From the NCBI GenBank assembly GCA_018435605.1, contig JAHDNF010000003.1, positions 340,600 to 404,599 of the forward strand: a DNA stretch of 64,000 bases, written 5' to 3'. Positions within the stretch are counted from its first letter, which is position 1, and every line of letters begins with the position of its first letter. Below are positions 27,901 to 42,900 of this stretch, piece after piece. Both the position numbers and the translations under genes were made by a program. This DNA comes from a bacterium (GTDB lineage Bacteria; Auribacterota; Auribacteria; Auribacterales; Auribacteraceae). The notes under the pieces are model-generated. The model saw only the letters and a list, made by a program, of their open reading frames with translations, did not search any database and was not told where the DNA came from.

Positions 27901-30900
27901 CTCAATGAAATAAGTGTTTTGTCAGGCGATAAAGATGGTTTCGGGTTTCCGATACCGCTTCAGGCTGGCGATTCTATTCCGGATCTGGATGGCGACAATC
28001 AGATAGGTTATCCGAATGATTATTTTAATAACGGTACGATATCCGATCCTATATACACAGATACATGGGTTACCGCGACATTCTCCGCGGTGCAGAGTTT
28101 CTCTCTTGCCGGTCAAGAACCTTTATACGCACGGCTCAATGTTCTCGCAGGTGATGTGGAGACATCGGAATCAAGCAATATGCAAATACGGCTTGAAGGT
28201 ACGACAATTGCAAGTCAGAAGCTGTTGTCATATACTTCTCAAGGGCTGGGCGATGGCGGTATTACCTATACTTCATTCCCAATTCCTGCATCAATGGTTC
28301 AGAATTATGAAGACGGTGTCGCGACTTATCAATTCTACAACCCCGGTGCGATAGCGATAGATTATATTGAGACTATAATAGGTGTTGCCGGAGTAAGCGC
28401 TCTTTACGGACCGCAAAATCTGTCTATCAGTTATTTTGATCAGAACGGTTATGATTATCTGCCTGCATACCTTGCGCGGTCAATATCCTGCAACAATACG
28501 ATATATGATGCTGAATTAATCCATAAGCACTTATTTGTAACAAGTTATAATGAGGGATTGGAAATTTACAATTTCGATACAGTAAGCAACAATTACAACA
28601 AGGTCGGTAAGCTGGCCAATAAATTGGGTATAGACAGCGATACCAGAATAAAGACCATGGGTCGTTTGGGTTATATATCGGATTACAGCGATGGATTATA
28701 TGTGGTAGATTTAGGGAACAAGGCATACCCTGTGATAATCAGTCAGCTTTCCTTGGCGAATCTTAGGGAATTCTGTATATCCGATGGCAAGATTTATACA
28801 GCTACCACGGCCGGTGTGAAAGTATACGATCTCAATACTATGGCATTATTGACGACATTGCGCTCAAGCGACTCTATAAGAGATGTAGCTGTTCACGATG
28901 GATATCTATATGTCGCCGTTGAATGGGGAATGTTGTATATATTCCGAACAGATAATTATGCACAGGTTGCTCAGAAATATACGACTCCGAGCGGCTGGCG
29001 GTTTGATATTGTGGGTGATTATCTTTTCCAGGTGGATAACGGTGATAATAATATATATGTTTACGATGTTTCAAATAAATCTAATATCAGCGAAGTGATG
29101 GTTATCGCTGATTACGAAGCTCAAAACACTAATTACAGACCCAAACGAGTTAAAGTCGTCGGTAATTATCTGTTTGTTGCTCTCGCGTATGACACTGTTT
29201 CTATATTCCGATTGAATTTCGGCGAAACCAGCGTACCGTCCGTAACTCTTGATGTGCCTACAGATGTGGTTGAAGGTAATACGATGACACTGACCGCCAC
29301 GCCTGCTACGAAGGGGAATCTGAGTATAGAGTTCTTGCGTGACGGCATTCCTATAGGTGTGGTTACTAAATCGCCGTACACATTATCTTATGCTACTGAA
29401 CCGGGCGATGCAGGGGTAGTACATGAATACACAGCTCGCGCAATCAATTTGACCGGTATGGAAGGGCCGTTGTCAGAACCGGTATATGTAGCTACGGTAC
29501 CGGATACGGTTGCTCCGGTTATTACCGTTCAATCGCCTGCCGCCAACTCGGAATTTCTAGAAGGAAGTTCTGTAACCCTTGTTATTGATGTTACAGACAA
29601 TTTATTTGTGGATACGGTATTCGTATCTGTTAACGGCGTGTTGCGTAGCACATTCTCGACGCCTCCATTTACAGGACTCACTGTTCCATATACCCTTGAA
29701 CTGGGCGACATAGAGCCGCAACACATTGATTTCGAAATAAAAGCGCGTGACGGTAACGGAGTTGAACATATAAAAGTTCATAGAATTATACGTACGCAGG
29801 ATTTACAGGCTCCGCAGGTTGCATTTATACAACCGGCTCAAGGAGCAAACTTCCTTGAAGGTTCTCTGGTACGTATGGTGTTTGATGTAACTGATAATAT
29901 CGGGATATCTTCAGTTGAAGTTTCCGTAAACAACGTTTTAATGTTGTCGAAATCTACGTCTCCTTATACAGGGCTTGCTGTGGAATATCTGTTGCCGCTT
30001 GGCGCTATAGATCCTGAACAAGTACATTTCAGGGTTCGTACGGTTGATGTGAATTACAATTCGGCGGTTTTTGTCAGGACTATCAATCGCATACAGGATC
30101 TTCAAGCTCCATTTGTGAATCTGTATATGCCGAAACCTTCCGACGGATTACCTCAAAGTAGTGCTATCGTGTTGCTGGGTTCGGCAAATGATAATGTCGG
30201 TGTATCCAATATGACATTCGAAGCTGATGGAGCGCCGTTGAAGGTTTATGATAATTTTATATATATGATAGGCAAAGATGAGGCCGATCCTAAACCGTTT
30301 ACACGTACTCTGGGCGACAGTACTCCGATAGAATATGAATTCGGTTCCGGATTCCTCTTCCCGTTCTACGGTATTACGTACGATAGAGTATATATACATC
30401 AGAACGGTTATTTGACATTCGGCAATCCGGATCATGATACTGTTGTATCGGTTGAAAATTTTGTGGGTCCGAATCCTAGGATAGCGGCGTTGTTTACTCC
30501 GCAATACTGGTACATGCAGACAGCGGCTCAGAACGAATGGATAGTCAGCCTGCGTCAGTTCGACGACCGTTTGATCATTATTTATAACCTGTATCAGGGT
30601 GTTTATAATACGAGCACAGGCTCGAATCATTACGAAATTACATTATATGACAACGGGCTTATACAAGTAACATACGGGCAGTCGGGTAGCGCTAACGGTA
30701 CTAATTTGACAGCTACTTCCGGTATTGTCGGTATTACGCCCGGTGATACCGCTTCACAAGTTGCCATGATGTCCCTTGGTTCTAATCATACATTTGCCGG
30801 ATCGGAAAACGGCGCTATATACGAACATTTCGATGGTGTATCGCGAGTACTGAATACCACATTGAATTATGCTATCCTGTTCTTCGTGCCTAACCAGAAC

Positions 30901-33900
30901 TGGAAATATACGGTGTTGCGCAGAAATCGGTTTGATTTGCTATCCGCTGAATACAGCTATCCGGCTGGAATGACTTCTCCTTTGGCGTATTATGAAGATT
31001 TTGAGACAGGATTGCGTTTGGGATGGACATTTAGCAATGTTGCTATGGAACATTCTAAGGCGGCAAGCCGTAGCGGCCAGTATTCCATGGGAGTTGCCAA
31101 TGAGTATAGCGGCTCTACCAGTTCTTTAGCGCGGCTTGATGTCAATCTGACCAGAGTGGAGCCGTACTCTTTCTATTATAAGTTGTCGTGCGGCGCTTCG
31201 GATTACTTTGTTTTCAAATTGAACGATAATACTCTTATAAACACTCTGGGGCAATCGGATTGGATTTACTATTCGGGCACGATGCCGGCAGGGGCAAATA
31301 AACTGGAATTCATCTATCAGAGATCCGGTTCCACAAAAGAGTTTGACGACAGGTTCTGGATTGACGATCTGCTTATAGGTAGCGGAAATAAAATATTTAA
31401 ACCTGCTCTCGCCGTGGCTGAATTCGCTCAGGGCGCTACACAGATGACAGCAACTCTTTACGGACATGATATTGAAGGCAACAGTTCGTCAGGATACTCC
31501 GTAGTTTTACCAGCGGTTGGCGATGTTGATCCAATTGTAACGATTTCGACTCCTACAGCTCTTGAGTCAGGTGATCAATATGAGGTTATAGCATCGGTTC
31601 TTGAAGATAACGTATTGGTTTCTGTTACCATAACAGTTACAGGTTTGGATTATATCGAAACAGCTACATTCACTCAGCTACCATTCAAAGCTACATTTAA
31701 TATTCCGCGATATTACCAGTCTGACAATATTAATGTAGTAGCTTCTGCTACGGATGGTTCCGGAAATGTAGGCGTTTCGCAAATATCAAATGTTCTGGTG
31801 TATCCGGATCTAAAACCGGAAGCGGGTTTTGTAGCGCCTACAAGCGGATTTACGGTGATAGAGGGCGATCAATTGCTGATACGGGCGTATGCTTATGATA
31901 TCCAAGCGTCGACCGGCAACTATTTACCGTTGTCGATGGTAACTGTAGAGATCGAATCGGAATCGGATTACAAGATTATAGAACTCTACAGGACGTTAAC
32001 GGTTGGTCCTGGCAAAGACTATAGCACGGTGCAGGCGGCTATCAATGCGGCGCGCGAGAACGATCTTATCCTAATCGAACCCGGCACTTATAATGAAACA
32101 ATCAATCTAAACAAGATTGTTCACCTGCGTGGTAACACTACTAATCCGCAAAACGACGAGGTACGGATACGTAGTACATCATCAACGGCGTTGTTGAATG
32201 TTCAACCGGCGAATCCGGCTTATCCGACGACAATAATAATTGAGAACATAACTTTTGATAAACAGTATAACGGATATAGTTATCAGATACTTTTTGCCGC
32301 AAGCAGGCCTAACCTGCGTGTAATCATGAGCAGGTGTTCCATAATCGGAGCATATTACGATTATCGGATTTATGGACCGCAAGAATCGAACGGCATGCAG
32401 GTTGAAATGCACAACTGCTACATTACCAGAGGCTACTATGGGCATGTCATGTACTATAGAAGCGGTTCGCTCGGTTTCTACAAGTGTCAGTTGGATCAGT
32501 CATTGTATTTATACGGTTGCACTCAAAGCCTATTGCCGGGCGACTATGTAACGACACCTACCGTAGGTTATGGACCTGCGTACGGCTCGTCAATGTCTTT
32601 TGGCAATTCATGGGGCGTTCCGTTTGTATATAATGTGCCTGCAGGTTCTGCCGGTGATACCATAACGCTTACAATCAGGGCGGAAGACAAGTCCGATCAG
32701 GAAAGTGATGTTGTGGTAATAAGCGGAACAGTTACCGAAGACCAGCCACCGGTAGCGGTAGTTACGAAACCCGCACAGTACACTCTTGTAGCTTCCGGAG
32801 CTTCGTTGAATGTTGAAGGTACGGCAACGGATGATTTAGGTCCTATACAGGGAATGCAGTTCTTTGTATATCTTGACGACGTAGAACAGTCCGGTTATGA
32901 ATCGGCCCTTGATACTACAGCGCCTTATACGGGTGTGGTAGTTATTCCGCCTATAACCGGTGACGCGGTGCTTACCATCAGGGCGAAGGCATACGATTAT
33001 ATAGGGCAGGTAGGCGTATCGGAGCCCGTGCTGTTGGATGTAATTATAAGTTCATCTCTTGCAGGAGCTTATAATGTTATAAATAATGCTCGTGACGTGA
33101 AGGTAGTCGGCAATACGGCGTTTGTTGCGGCGCATGATAAGGGGTTGCAGATACTGGATGTTACTGATAAAGAGAATATCAGTTTAATAACGTCAGCAAG
33201 TTCACAGTGTGATGCGGTGTCGGTTGTGCAGAATTTGGTTTACGCACTGTCGCCAACCGAATTAACGATATACGATTATGACGGTGAAAATTTAACTCGA
33301 CTCGGCTCAACCGGCAATGTATTCGGTCTATCGACAGATATGGAAATATCCGGCAAGCATGCTTATGTTTCCACCAAGAATAGTTATGTTACTGCCGCTA
33401 CATTAAACGTCGGTCCGGGCAGACAGTATACCACTATTCAAGCGGCTATCAACGCGGCACAGACAAACGATCTTATTCTTATAGATCCGGGTACTTATAA
33501 CGAGGATATAAGCGTTAACAAAATAGTGCATTTGCGCGGTAATACCAATACTCCGGAAAATAATGATGTACGTATCCGCTCTACATCTTCCGGTACTATG
33601 GTTAATTTCAATGCTTCGAATCCGAGTTCGCCTACGACGATAGTGATAGAGAACATAACGTTTGATAAACAATATTCCAACGCTTATGGGTTATATTTCG
33701 GTACAAACCTACCGAATCTGACTGTTATCATGAACCGTTGTACCATAACCGGCTCTACTAACGCTTATAGAATGTATGGTCCGACTCAATCTATGAAGGT
33801 TGAATTGTATAACTGTTTGATTACACGTAATACATCTTCCTATGGCCACTTCATGTATTATCAGGCCGGTTCTTTAGGTATGTACTACTGTCAATTGGAT

Positions 33901-36900
33901 CAGGAATTGGTTTTATATCAATGTACAAAAAGTTTCGTGTCCAATGACTATGTGACAACACCTACAGTCGGATACGGTCCGGCATACGGCGGTTCCTTAC
34001 CTTCGTCTTCACCCAGTTTTGCGGTGGTAGACATATCTATACCGGAATATCCTTATGAGGTAGAGGGCGCGTCGTTGAGTAATTTAGGTGAGGTGAACGG
34101 CATAACTTTATACGGCGATGTGGCTGTTGCCGCTCGCGGCACTGCCGGTGTAAGCACAATAAATATCACCAATCCTGTAGCTCCTGTTATTGTGGATACG
34201 GTAGCCACGCTTAATAGTGCGCGTGACGCTCTTGTGGATAACGGCATCGTGTATGTAGGAGACTTAAATATAGGATTGCTGTCATACAGGCTTGATCCGA
34301 TCACTATGAAGTTGCGCGGTCTTGGTATGGCGCTGAAAAAGACGAACCCCAATCGTTTGGATAAGATAAATACACTTGATGTGGTGGGACGACTGGCGTT
34401 TGTCGCAGACGGAACCAACGGCGTTGTTATAGTGGATCTTGCAAATAGCAATAATATGCTTGATGTAGGATACATCACTACTACCGGTACAGCGTACTCG
34501 CTTGACGTAGCTGGTAATTATTGTTATGTAGCGGCAGGTCAGTCCGGATTGCGGATATACTCTTTGGTCAGCGGCATTAACGAAGGACCGCAGATCAACA
34601 GTTTAACCGCACAACCGGCAAGCGAAGTCACAGAAGGACGAATTGTCAGAATATTCTGTGATGCTACCGACAATACCGGAGTTACAGTTGAGTTCACAGT
34701 TAACGGCAACGTAATCGGTATAGACAACACATATCCGTTCCAGATGGATTATCAAGTACCACATAACAGCGCTCCAGGCGTTATATTGATTAACGCTAAC
34801 GCTATAGACCTTGGCGGAAATGTGTTTAATGATCCTGATCTCGCGATTTCTATAACGGTATTGGAAGATAACGTAGCACCGCAGGTTTCAATTATACAGC
34901 CGACGCTGGATGATACGCTTGTTGAAGGTACTACGATACTGATCGACGTTGCTGGAAACGATAATGTCGGCTTGAGAGATGTAACTGTAAATGTCAACGG
35001 CGTTGACTATGTATTCAATCAGCCTCCTTATCGATTCAATTATCAGTTACCTCTAGGCACTCCTGCTCCGGTATTGGAAATATACGTCGATGCTTTGGAT
35101 GTAAATGGCAATACGACTCATTTATCAACAGTTACATTCCCTGTGATCGACGATGTCGTGTCGCCAATGATTGCCTTAACTTCGCCTACCGACGGCACAT
35201 ATGTCATAGGCGGTTTATCTACGGTGAATATAGCGGCGTCAGTGTCGGATTCCGGTGTAGTTAGTATGGTAGAATTTTTGGTTGACGGAGAAGTAGTGCA
35301 GACATTCACGCAACCTCCATACTCGCTTTCAGGATTTGCGATCAACGATCAGAGAGGTAAGTATATTAGGATTTCTGCACGCGCAACCGACTTGAGCGAG
35401 AATATCGGTATTTCTGATACGGTTACATTAAACAACAGGTTCTCTATATCTCAGATAACTTCGACAAGCGAACAGTATTACTCATATTCTAACGCCAATA
35501 CTACGAACGCATCATTTAGAGCGCAGGATATATATGTTGTCGGTAGCCCTGTAGGCTATACGCCCGAAGCACAGGCGTCTTTAACGATGACTGTCGATCC
35601 GGTTTGGGGTTTTGTAGCTAATGATACCAACGGATTACAGACTCTTGATCTGAAAAACCGTGTCGCTTATTCACTGGCTACGACCCACGCCAAAGCAATA
35701 GATGTGCAAGGACCGTTTGTATATCTAGCACGGTACTCTATGGGTATAGGCACATATTATGTGGGAGATCCTTCAAACCCTGTGACAATGGATACGCTTG
35801 ATTTCGGCGATGATAACCGTATAGTCTGGGAATTCAAGGCGCGCGGCAAACATGCGTATGCAGTAGCGGATAGTTATCAGTTCCAGGTACTGGATATCTC
35901 TGACGTAGACTGGACGAATCCGACATATCCTAGTATGTCGTTTACTCATCTCGGCGGTGTGTATTATTATTCGCAAACAAGTAGTTACTATGAAGGTTAC
36001 TGCATGGAACTGGTAAATGACATGGCATTTATTGCAGGGAGAACCGGTAGCTCTTATTATTCAGGAATAGTGCCTATAGATATCAGCGATCCGGATAGCA
36101 TAGTTGGACAGAAGAGTACTACAGCGTACGAACAAATCTACGGAAGTTCTTACTATCCGTGGAATATGGCGATACTTGATGAAAATTATGTTGTCACGTC
36201 AGGAGGGTCATATTTCCGTTTATATGATATCCGTACTGCATCGGCTACAACGGCGCCTGCACGTATAATAAGTCAGTCCATAGGAGGAAGTCACAATCAG
36301 GCGGCGATAACGTGTATCGGTGATATGGTGTTAACTTTCTCGCACGGTACAGGTATAGTGATGTACGATCTATCTAACAGGAGTTCGTTGCAGAGTTTGG
36401 CTACAGTTCCGATATCAGGCAACCTGCGTGGAGTCGACCTGTATGGCAATTACCTGTTCGTTGCCAACGAAACCGATGGCGTCAGGGTTTTCAAATTTAA
36501 TACATTCGAAACCGAAGCGCCGCAGGTTGATATTATAACGCATCAAAACGGCGATATGCTTCTTATGGGCGAGGACGATCCTATATTGGTAGAGGTGCCT
36601 AACAAGAGCGTAGTTACGGTTGAATTCCTCATAGACGGTAAACCTTACAAAAAATATCATACTCCGCCGTATAAATTGTGGTATCCCGCTTTGGATGCCG
36701 GTCAGATACGTTTCCAGGCACGCGCTATGGACTTAAGCGGAAATGTGGGTTATTCCGAGCTGATTACATTGAATATACAGGAAGACACTGTAGCTCCTGA
36801 GATAGTGTCTGTGGAATCTGCTGATATAGTGGCGGTCAATCAGTTTGCTGAAATGACTGTAGATGCTTCGGATAATCTGGCATTGAGCCATATAGAGATA

Positions 36901-39900
36901 ACTTCAAATATGAATGCCTTATATGTTAGCGGAGGCTTGAAAGGCGAATATTATAACAGCACTAATTTTACCAACCTGCTTTATACGAGAATTGATCCTG
37001 AAATCAATTATAACTGGGGGGAAAGTTCACCCGGTTCAGGAGTACCTGTTAATTATTACACCATACGGTGGTCGGGTAAACTGAAGGTTGATTATGATGA
37101 ACAATATACATTCTACTCGTATTTTAATGATTGTGTGAGGTTGTATATTAACGGTACACAGATATTTAATCAATGGTCGACTTCTTCTAGCGACCGCTCT
37201 ATTCAAGCATCGGTTACATTGACCCGCGGGTATCATGACATTGTGTTTGAATATATGGAAAATTCTGCCACTGCAAGGGTATCGCTCGAATGGTGGTCAC
37301 CTTCTCAACAGCGTCAGATAATTCCGTCGACGCACCTGTCTACGGTTCAAACCGGCATATTACAGGCTGACAGTAGTTATCTGTATACATATTCGGTACC
37401 GAAAAGCCATAAGAACAAAAAAGAATTCGAGCTTAATGTGCAGTTCCTTGCAAATCAGCCCAGTTATCCGGTATTTTACATAACTCCATACGATACTTCC
37501 GGAAATGTCGGTGAAACTTATGTTCATAGTATGGACTTTATAGATAATCTGCCGCCTGTAGTGTCTATTATTGCACCGGCTGATGGCAGGGGAATAGGCG
37601 CTGATATGAATTTGAATATACAGGTTATGCTGTACGATATTGGCACGACCCCGTCTATAAGTTCGATTGTATTGTCTCTCAATTCGGTTGAGATTTACAA
37701 CAATACCAATTATACCGGTAATCCGGCTGTACCTAGCACCCTGTCGATAGATCACTTTATACCTAGTTCGATGTTAGGCGAAACGTTCGATATCGAAGCG
37801 ACGATTGCGGATGCTTCGGGCTTGACAGCTTCTCATGCTGTTACGGTAAATGCCCTGTACCGTAGCCGTGGTATAACCAGAAATATGTACAGAACCACAT
37901 ACTGTGTGGCTGTAGAAGGCAAGTATATGTACAGAAGCACGGATAGTTCGCGTTTCAGTATAATCGATCTGGATAATTGGTCTGTTGTTAGCGAGTTGTC
38001 TTTCAGCGATTACATGTATACCTTTGTTGTGCGCGACGGTATTTTGTACGGTTTGAATTATTATGAGATAGTGATTATCGACGTGTCCAATCCGTTCAAT
38101 CCATCTTTTATAAAACGTGTTCCGATAACTAATGGAAGATACATGGAGCTCAAAGGCGATTTACTGTACGTAACAACATATTATACGGTAATGATCTATG
38201 ACGTAAGCGATCCTTATGAACCGGTTATGTTGAGTACGCTGGCTCATAATTACACGCCGTACTCCATGGCTGTTGATGAAACCGGCAACTATTTGTATAA
38301 GGGTTGTAGCGCCAACGTATATATATTTGACGTAACCGACCCGACGACTATTATATTGGTTGGCGATATGAGTACTGCAGGTTTCTCGAGTACAATCTAT
38401 GGTGTCAAAGTTGAAGGCAACAGGTTGTATGTGTCCGATTACTCGAATGGCGTATATCTGTTTGATATAACCAATCCTGCGAGTCCTGTGTTCGTGTCGC
38501 GGTATCAAATTACACAAAGCCGCGCTATGGATATTTACGGCGACTACCTGTTCGTAGCTAACTATATGGGATTCTCGGTGTTTAATAAATATACCCTTGA
38601 TTTCCAGTTCGATATTACGACCGATCAGACGACATATTATATACATGTTTATGGAAAATATGTATATCTGATGACTAACAATTATAGTTACGGGTTAAGA
38701 GAATTCAATCTCGATATGGGAGGATTGCCGCCGGTTCTGGTGTCCAAAGATATATCGGTAGTAGGTTCGAATATAGTGGTGACTGTTGAAGCTACTGACG
38801 ATCATAATGTGGCGGTAGAATTGATACGTGACGGAATTGCTGTCGCTTCTCTAAGACAACCTCCGTATATCTTTACTATTCCGATTAGTCCGAAAGATTC
38901 CGGTATGAGTACGACATTGTCTGTCAGATTGGTCGATCTTGCTGATAATGTTATTGAGTCGGATACGCAGACAATAGTATTTCCGGGCGATTCGACACCG
39001 CCTGTTGTTGTCATTGCATCGCCTGCGGACGGAGTAGACGTTGGGCAAAACGGAATCGTGAATGTTGAAGTTTCCGTAACCGATGATTCTCCGATTCGTT
39101 CTATAGAGTTGATGGTCAATAGCGGCACAGGATATGAGGTAGTAGAGGTAATCGCTAAGCCTGAAACTACATCCTCGGTGCTTTTTGACATGACTGTTAC
39201 GGATATTGTTTCAGATATTATCGGAGTGAAAGCTCGTGCTGTCGATGTTTTCGGTAATGTCGGGTTATCGACAGGTATAAGTCTAACAGTAGTTGAAGAT
39301 CAGTCAGCTCCTGTATGCGTGATTGTTACACCTGCGGAAGGTTCGTCTTATGGAGTCTTAGACAGAGTGAATGTCGAAATCGTCGCTAATGACGATGCGA
39401 CGCCGTATGGCGGTATAGAAAGTGTCAGCATATATATTAACGGTTCGCCGATTACTACATTGACTGCGCCGCCGTTCACATATATTTATTCCATACCTAA
39501 TACGTTTGCTAACAAGACAGTTACGATGTCCGCTGTTGCTTATGACAGGGCAGGACTGTCTGCTCAGGATAGCGTATCTTTTAATGTCGGACAAAAGGTT
39601 GTGGAAAAAGTCTTTATTCCTAATTCGAATAATAATGCGGTGGAAGTTCTGGATTTGGCTTCCGGTATTGTAGAAGCGTCTATACCGGTTCCTTATCCGA
39701 ACCGTGCGGTTGCAAGCCGTGACGGATCGAAGATATATGTGACATCCGATAGTACGGTTAATGTATATAGTATTGATACGGTAAGTTATGAAGTAACCGA
39801 GATAGTTCTGTCCAGTTTCCAGCTTCCGGAAGGCGGAATTGTCAGTATAAATTACAGCAGTTATTCTATGCATGTTGCCTTTTCACCGATAGATCAATAC

Positions 39901-42900
39901 GCTTATGTAATGTTGAGCAGAGGTGAAACGGTGAAAATAGATACTCAAACCGATACGCCTGTTGCTCTTTGGACAACAAGTAACATCAATTATCAACAGG
40001 ATATAGCCATATCGGAGGATGGACAGACTCTGTACGTAGCTGACAGGTACTATATAAATATTTGGGATCTTGCTACAGGCGCTTACGAGGCTATCTATTC
40101 ATTAGGTGGCGTGTATATTAACAGTATGGAACTTCTTCCCGGTTCGAAAAAAGCGTATGTTATTAACAACTATGAGCGTATTGATGTGTTCGATACCGAG
40201 AAGAGAATGTTCACCAAATCTATACCTCATCCTCGTAATTGGGATTTCGCGGATATGCAAGCGGGAATGAACGGAAAAGTGTATGTATTTGATTATAATG
40301 ATTATATGTACACAATCGATACAAATACCGATACCATTGATACGCAGACTTTCTATCTGGAAGGAGTTAATTATTCTTTGCAGAGTATTACAATTCCGCG
40401 GGAAAACCCGAACTATATTTTCTTAGCGAAATATAACGATCCGTACGAGTTGTTTATCTATGATACTACAACCATGAAGAAGCTCAACACTATATACATG
40501 GTATACGGTTATTACGGTGTAGCTTATGTTAAAACGCCGTTTATGGATGACGTTACGCCGCCTGTTGTTAATCTATTATCGCCTGAGGCCGGCACGTATT
40601 TCTCAAAGGAAGTGGTCGCCGTATCTGCACAAATCACTGATGATTCGGCAATATCCGATGTGATATTCAAGGTAGATGGAAAAGTAGTAGGTGTGCGTCG
40701 TTATCCGCCGTTTGAAGTGTCCTGCTCGTTACCTGACGCACAGCAGTTAGTTACCGATGTTCCTGTTGAAGTTTATGCGGTTGATATGGCCGGTAATTTT
40801 GGTTCCGATTCGGTGCTGATCAATGTTCAGCCGGATACCGATGCTCCTTCGGTAAGTTTTGTTGTGGCGCCTACAGAAGTATATACTGATGATCTTGTTT
40901 ATGTCTTAGTAAATGCGTCTGATAATGCGCATGTGGCTAGGGTTGAACTTGTAGATGGAGATGGACAGGTCATAAAGGTTGCAACCGTAGCTCCGTATGA
41001 GTTCTATTTCAGAGCATATAACGAACCCGGCGAACCTCTGGTAATATCTGCCCGCGCGGTTGATTCAAATGGTTTGACGGCAACTACCGCTCCAAGAACA
41101 ATCAATGTATTGGAACGCAAAAATATGATAGATGTGGTTATTCTACCGCATTACGGCGCCAATCAGTATTCGATATTTGACGGACAAAGCGGACTTCGCA
41201 TTAAGACATATAATGCGCCGTCAAATCCGGCGACTCCTATAATTAGTAATGATGGAAAAGATATTTATATTCTCTCTCGCGGATCATCAGCGGTAGTCCG
41301 TTACGATGCTCTTACAGGAGTTCAAGAACAATCTGTCAGCATAAGCAGTACTATGGGTATGACTTTGAACAAGGATAACTCGTTATTATTTACGACTTAT
41401 CCGAACACGAACGGATATATCAGTCTTTTCGATACACAAGGCAATACGAATTTAACTCTTCTTGCAAATCTGTATAATTCCCAGTATCTGTATTATCCGT
41501 ATACCTCATACCTGAGCGCTGACGGAAAATATGTTTTGGTTACTGATAGGACAAATTACTACTTGACGCTTATGAACGCATACAACGGAATGGTTGTAGG
41601 CGGTGTGCAAATCAAATACGGATCGTCATTCCTTATACCTGAGTTGGTAGCGACTGTGGAAGGTAGTCCGTATGCGTTTGTAATCACTGCGAACGGATAT
41701 TATCTGGTTGTTGTAAATATGGAAACTTTGGAAATAAAAGAAGTGATATTGCCTGTTAACAACAATTATTTCCGAGGTATTTGCGCCGGACATACACCGG
41801 AAGGTCCGAAAGTGTTCTTTACAACATACTATAATACTTATGCTCTTAACAAAATGAATCCCGAAACATTTGTTATAGAGAAGACTGTGCCAATTAGTCA
41901 ATTGCATAATATCCAATTGTCTCCGGATGGAAGAAAACTTATGTTGGCATCGATTGACAGTTCTTACAGTAAATCGGCTAGTTACGATTCGGTAACACTT
42001 GAAAAGATAATAGAGTATAACGATACACCGTATACTTACACGTATTCAATTATGGGTTCAGGCAGGTTGTATGACAATGTGGCGCCTACAGTTGCGGTTC
42101 AGTCGCCGCTCCAAAGTGAAACCAAGTGCGAAGGATCAAGGGTTACAGTATCCGTAAATGCACAGGATAATTTTGCTGTTGCGCGTGTAGATCTGATAGT
42201 GGACGATCAGGTTGTGGATGTAGCGTATGATGCTCCTTATGATACAACCTTGATGGTCCCGGCATATACCGGATCAGGCCAGACGATGACTTTTAAAGTA
42301 AGGGTTACGGATCGCGCCGGCAATAAGACGGAATCGAACAATCGCATTCTGAATGTCGCTCCCGATACTGTTGTTCCTTCTATCACAATACTGTCGCCTG
42401 TGGACAATTCGGAAGTGGCATTATACAGCACTATACCGTTCTTATTCGATTTACAGGATGACGGCGGTATAGAATCAGTGGTAATTACCATTAATAATCG
42501 CGGGTACGGTCCGTTTACGGAATATCCGTTTGAAGAGAAAATATTCTTTGAAAACGGTGTTGTGGGGCAGAACGCGGTTATACAGGCTCAGGCGATAGAT
42601 ACAGTAGGCAACGCATCTGAGGTTGATACCGTAACAATAACGGTATCAGCACCTGTATATAAATCATTCTTGGCGGTTTCAAGCTCCGATTACAATATAT
42701 ACAATTTAAGACTTGACGGATCTACCCGATTGATAAGTCAGCCCGGCGCTACGCAGAGCGGCAGTTTTACCGATATGGCTATAACTAAGGATGGCAAGTA
42801 CGCGCTGGTATTAACTAGCGGCAACCGTATAGTGGTATACAGTTTGCCAAGCGGTCAATTGGTGAAGGATTTTTACAGGGCTGTAAATGGTTATTTAAAC

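Noticed and set aside
31993..32604. Active pectate lyase
   Set aside because: The fold matches a pectin-lyase-like beta-helix but no calcium-binding aspartate set or catalytic arginine or lysine arrangement can be pointed out.
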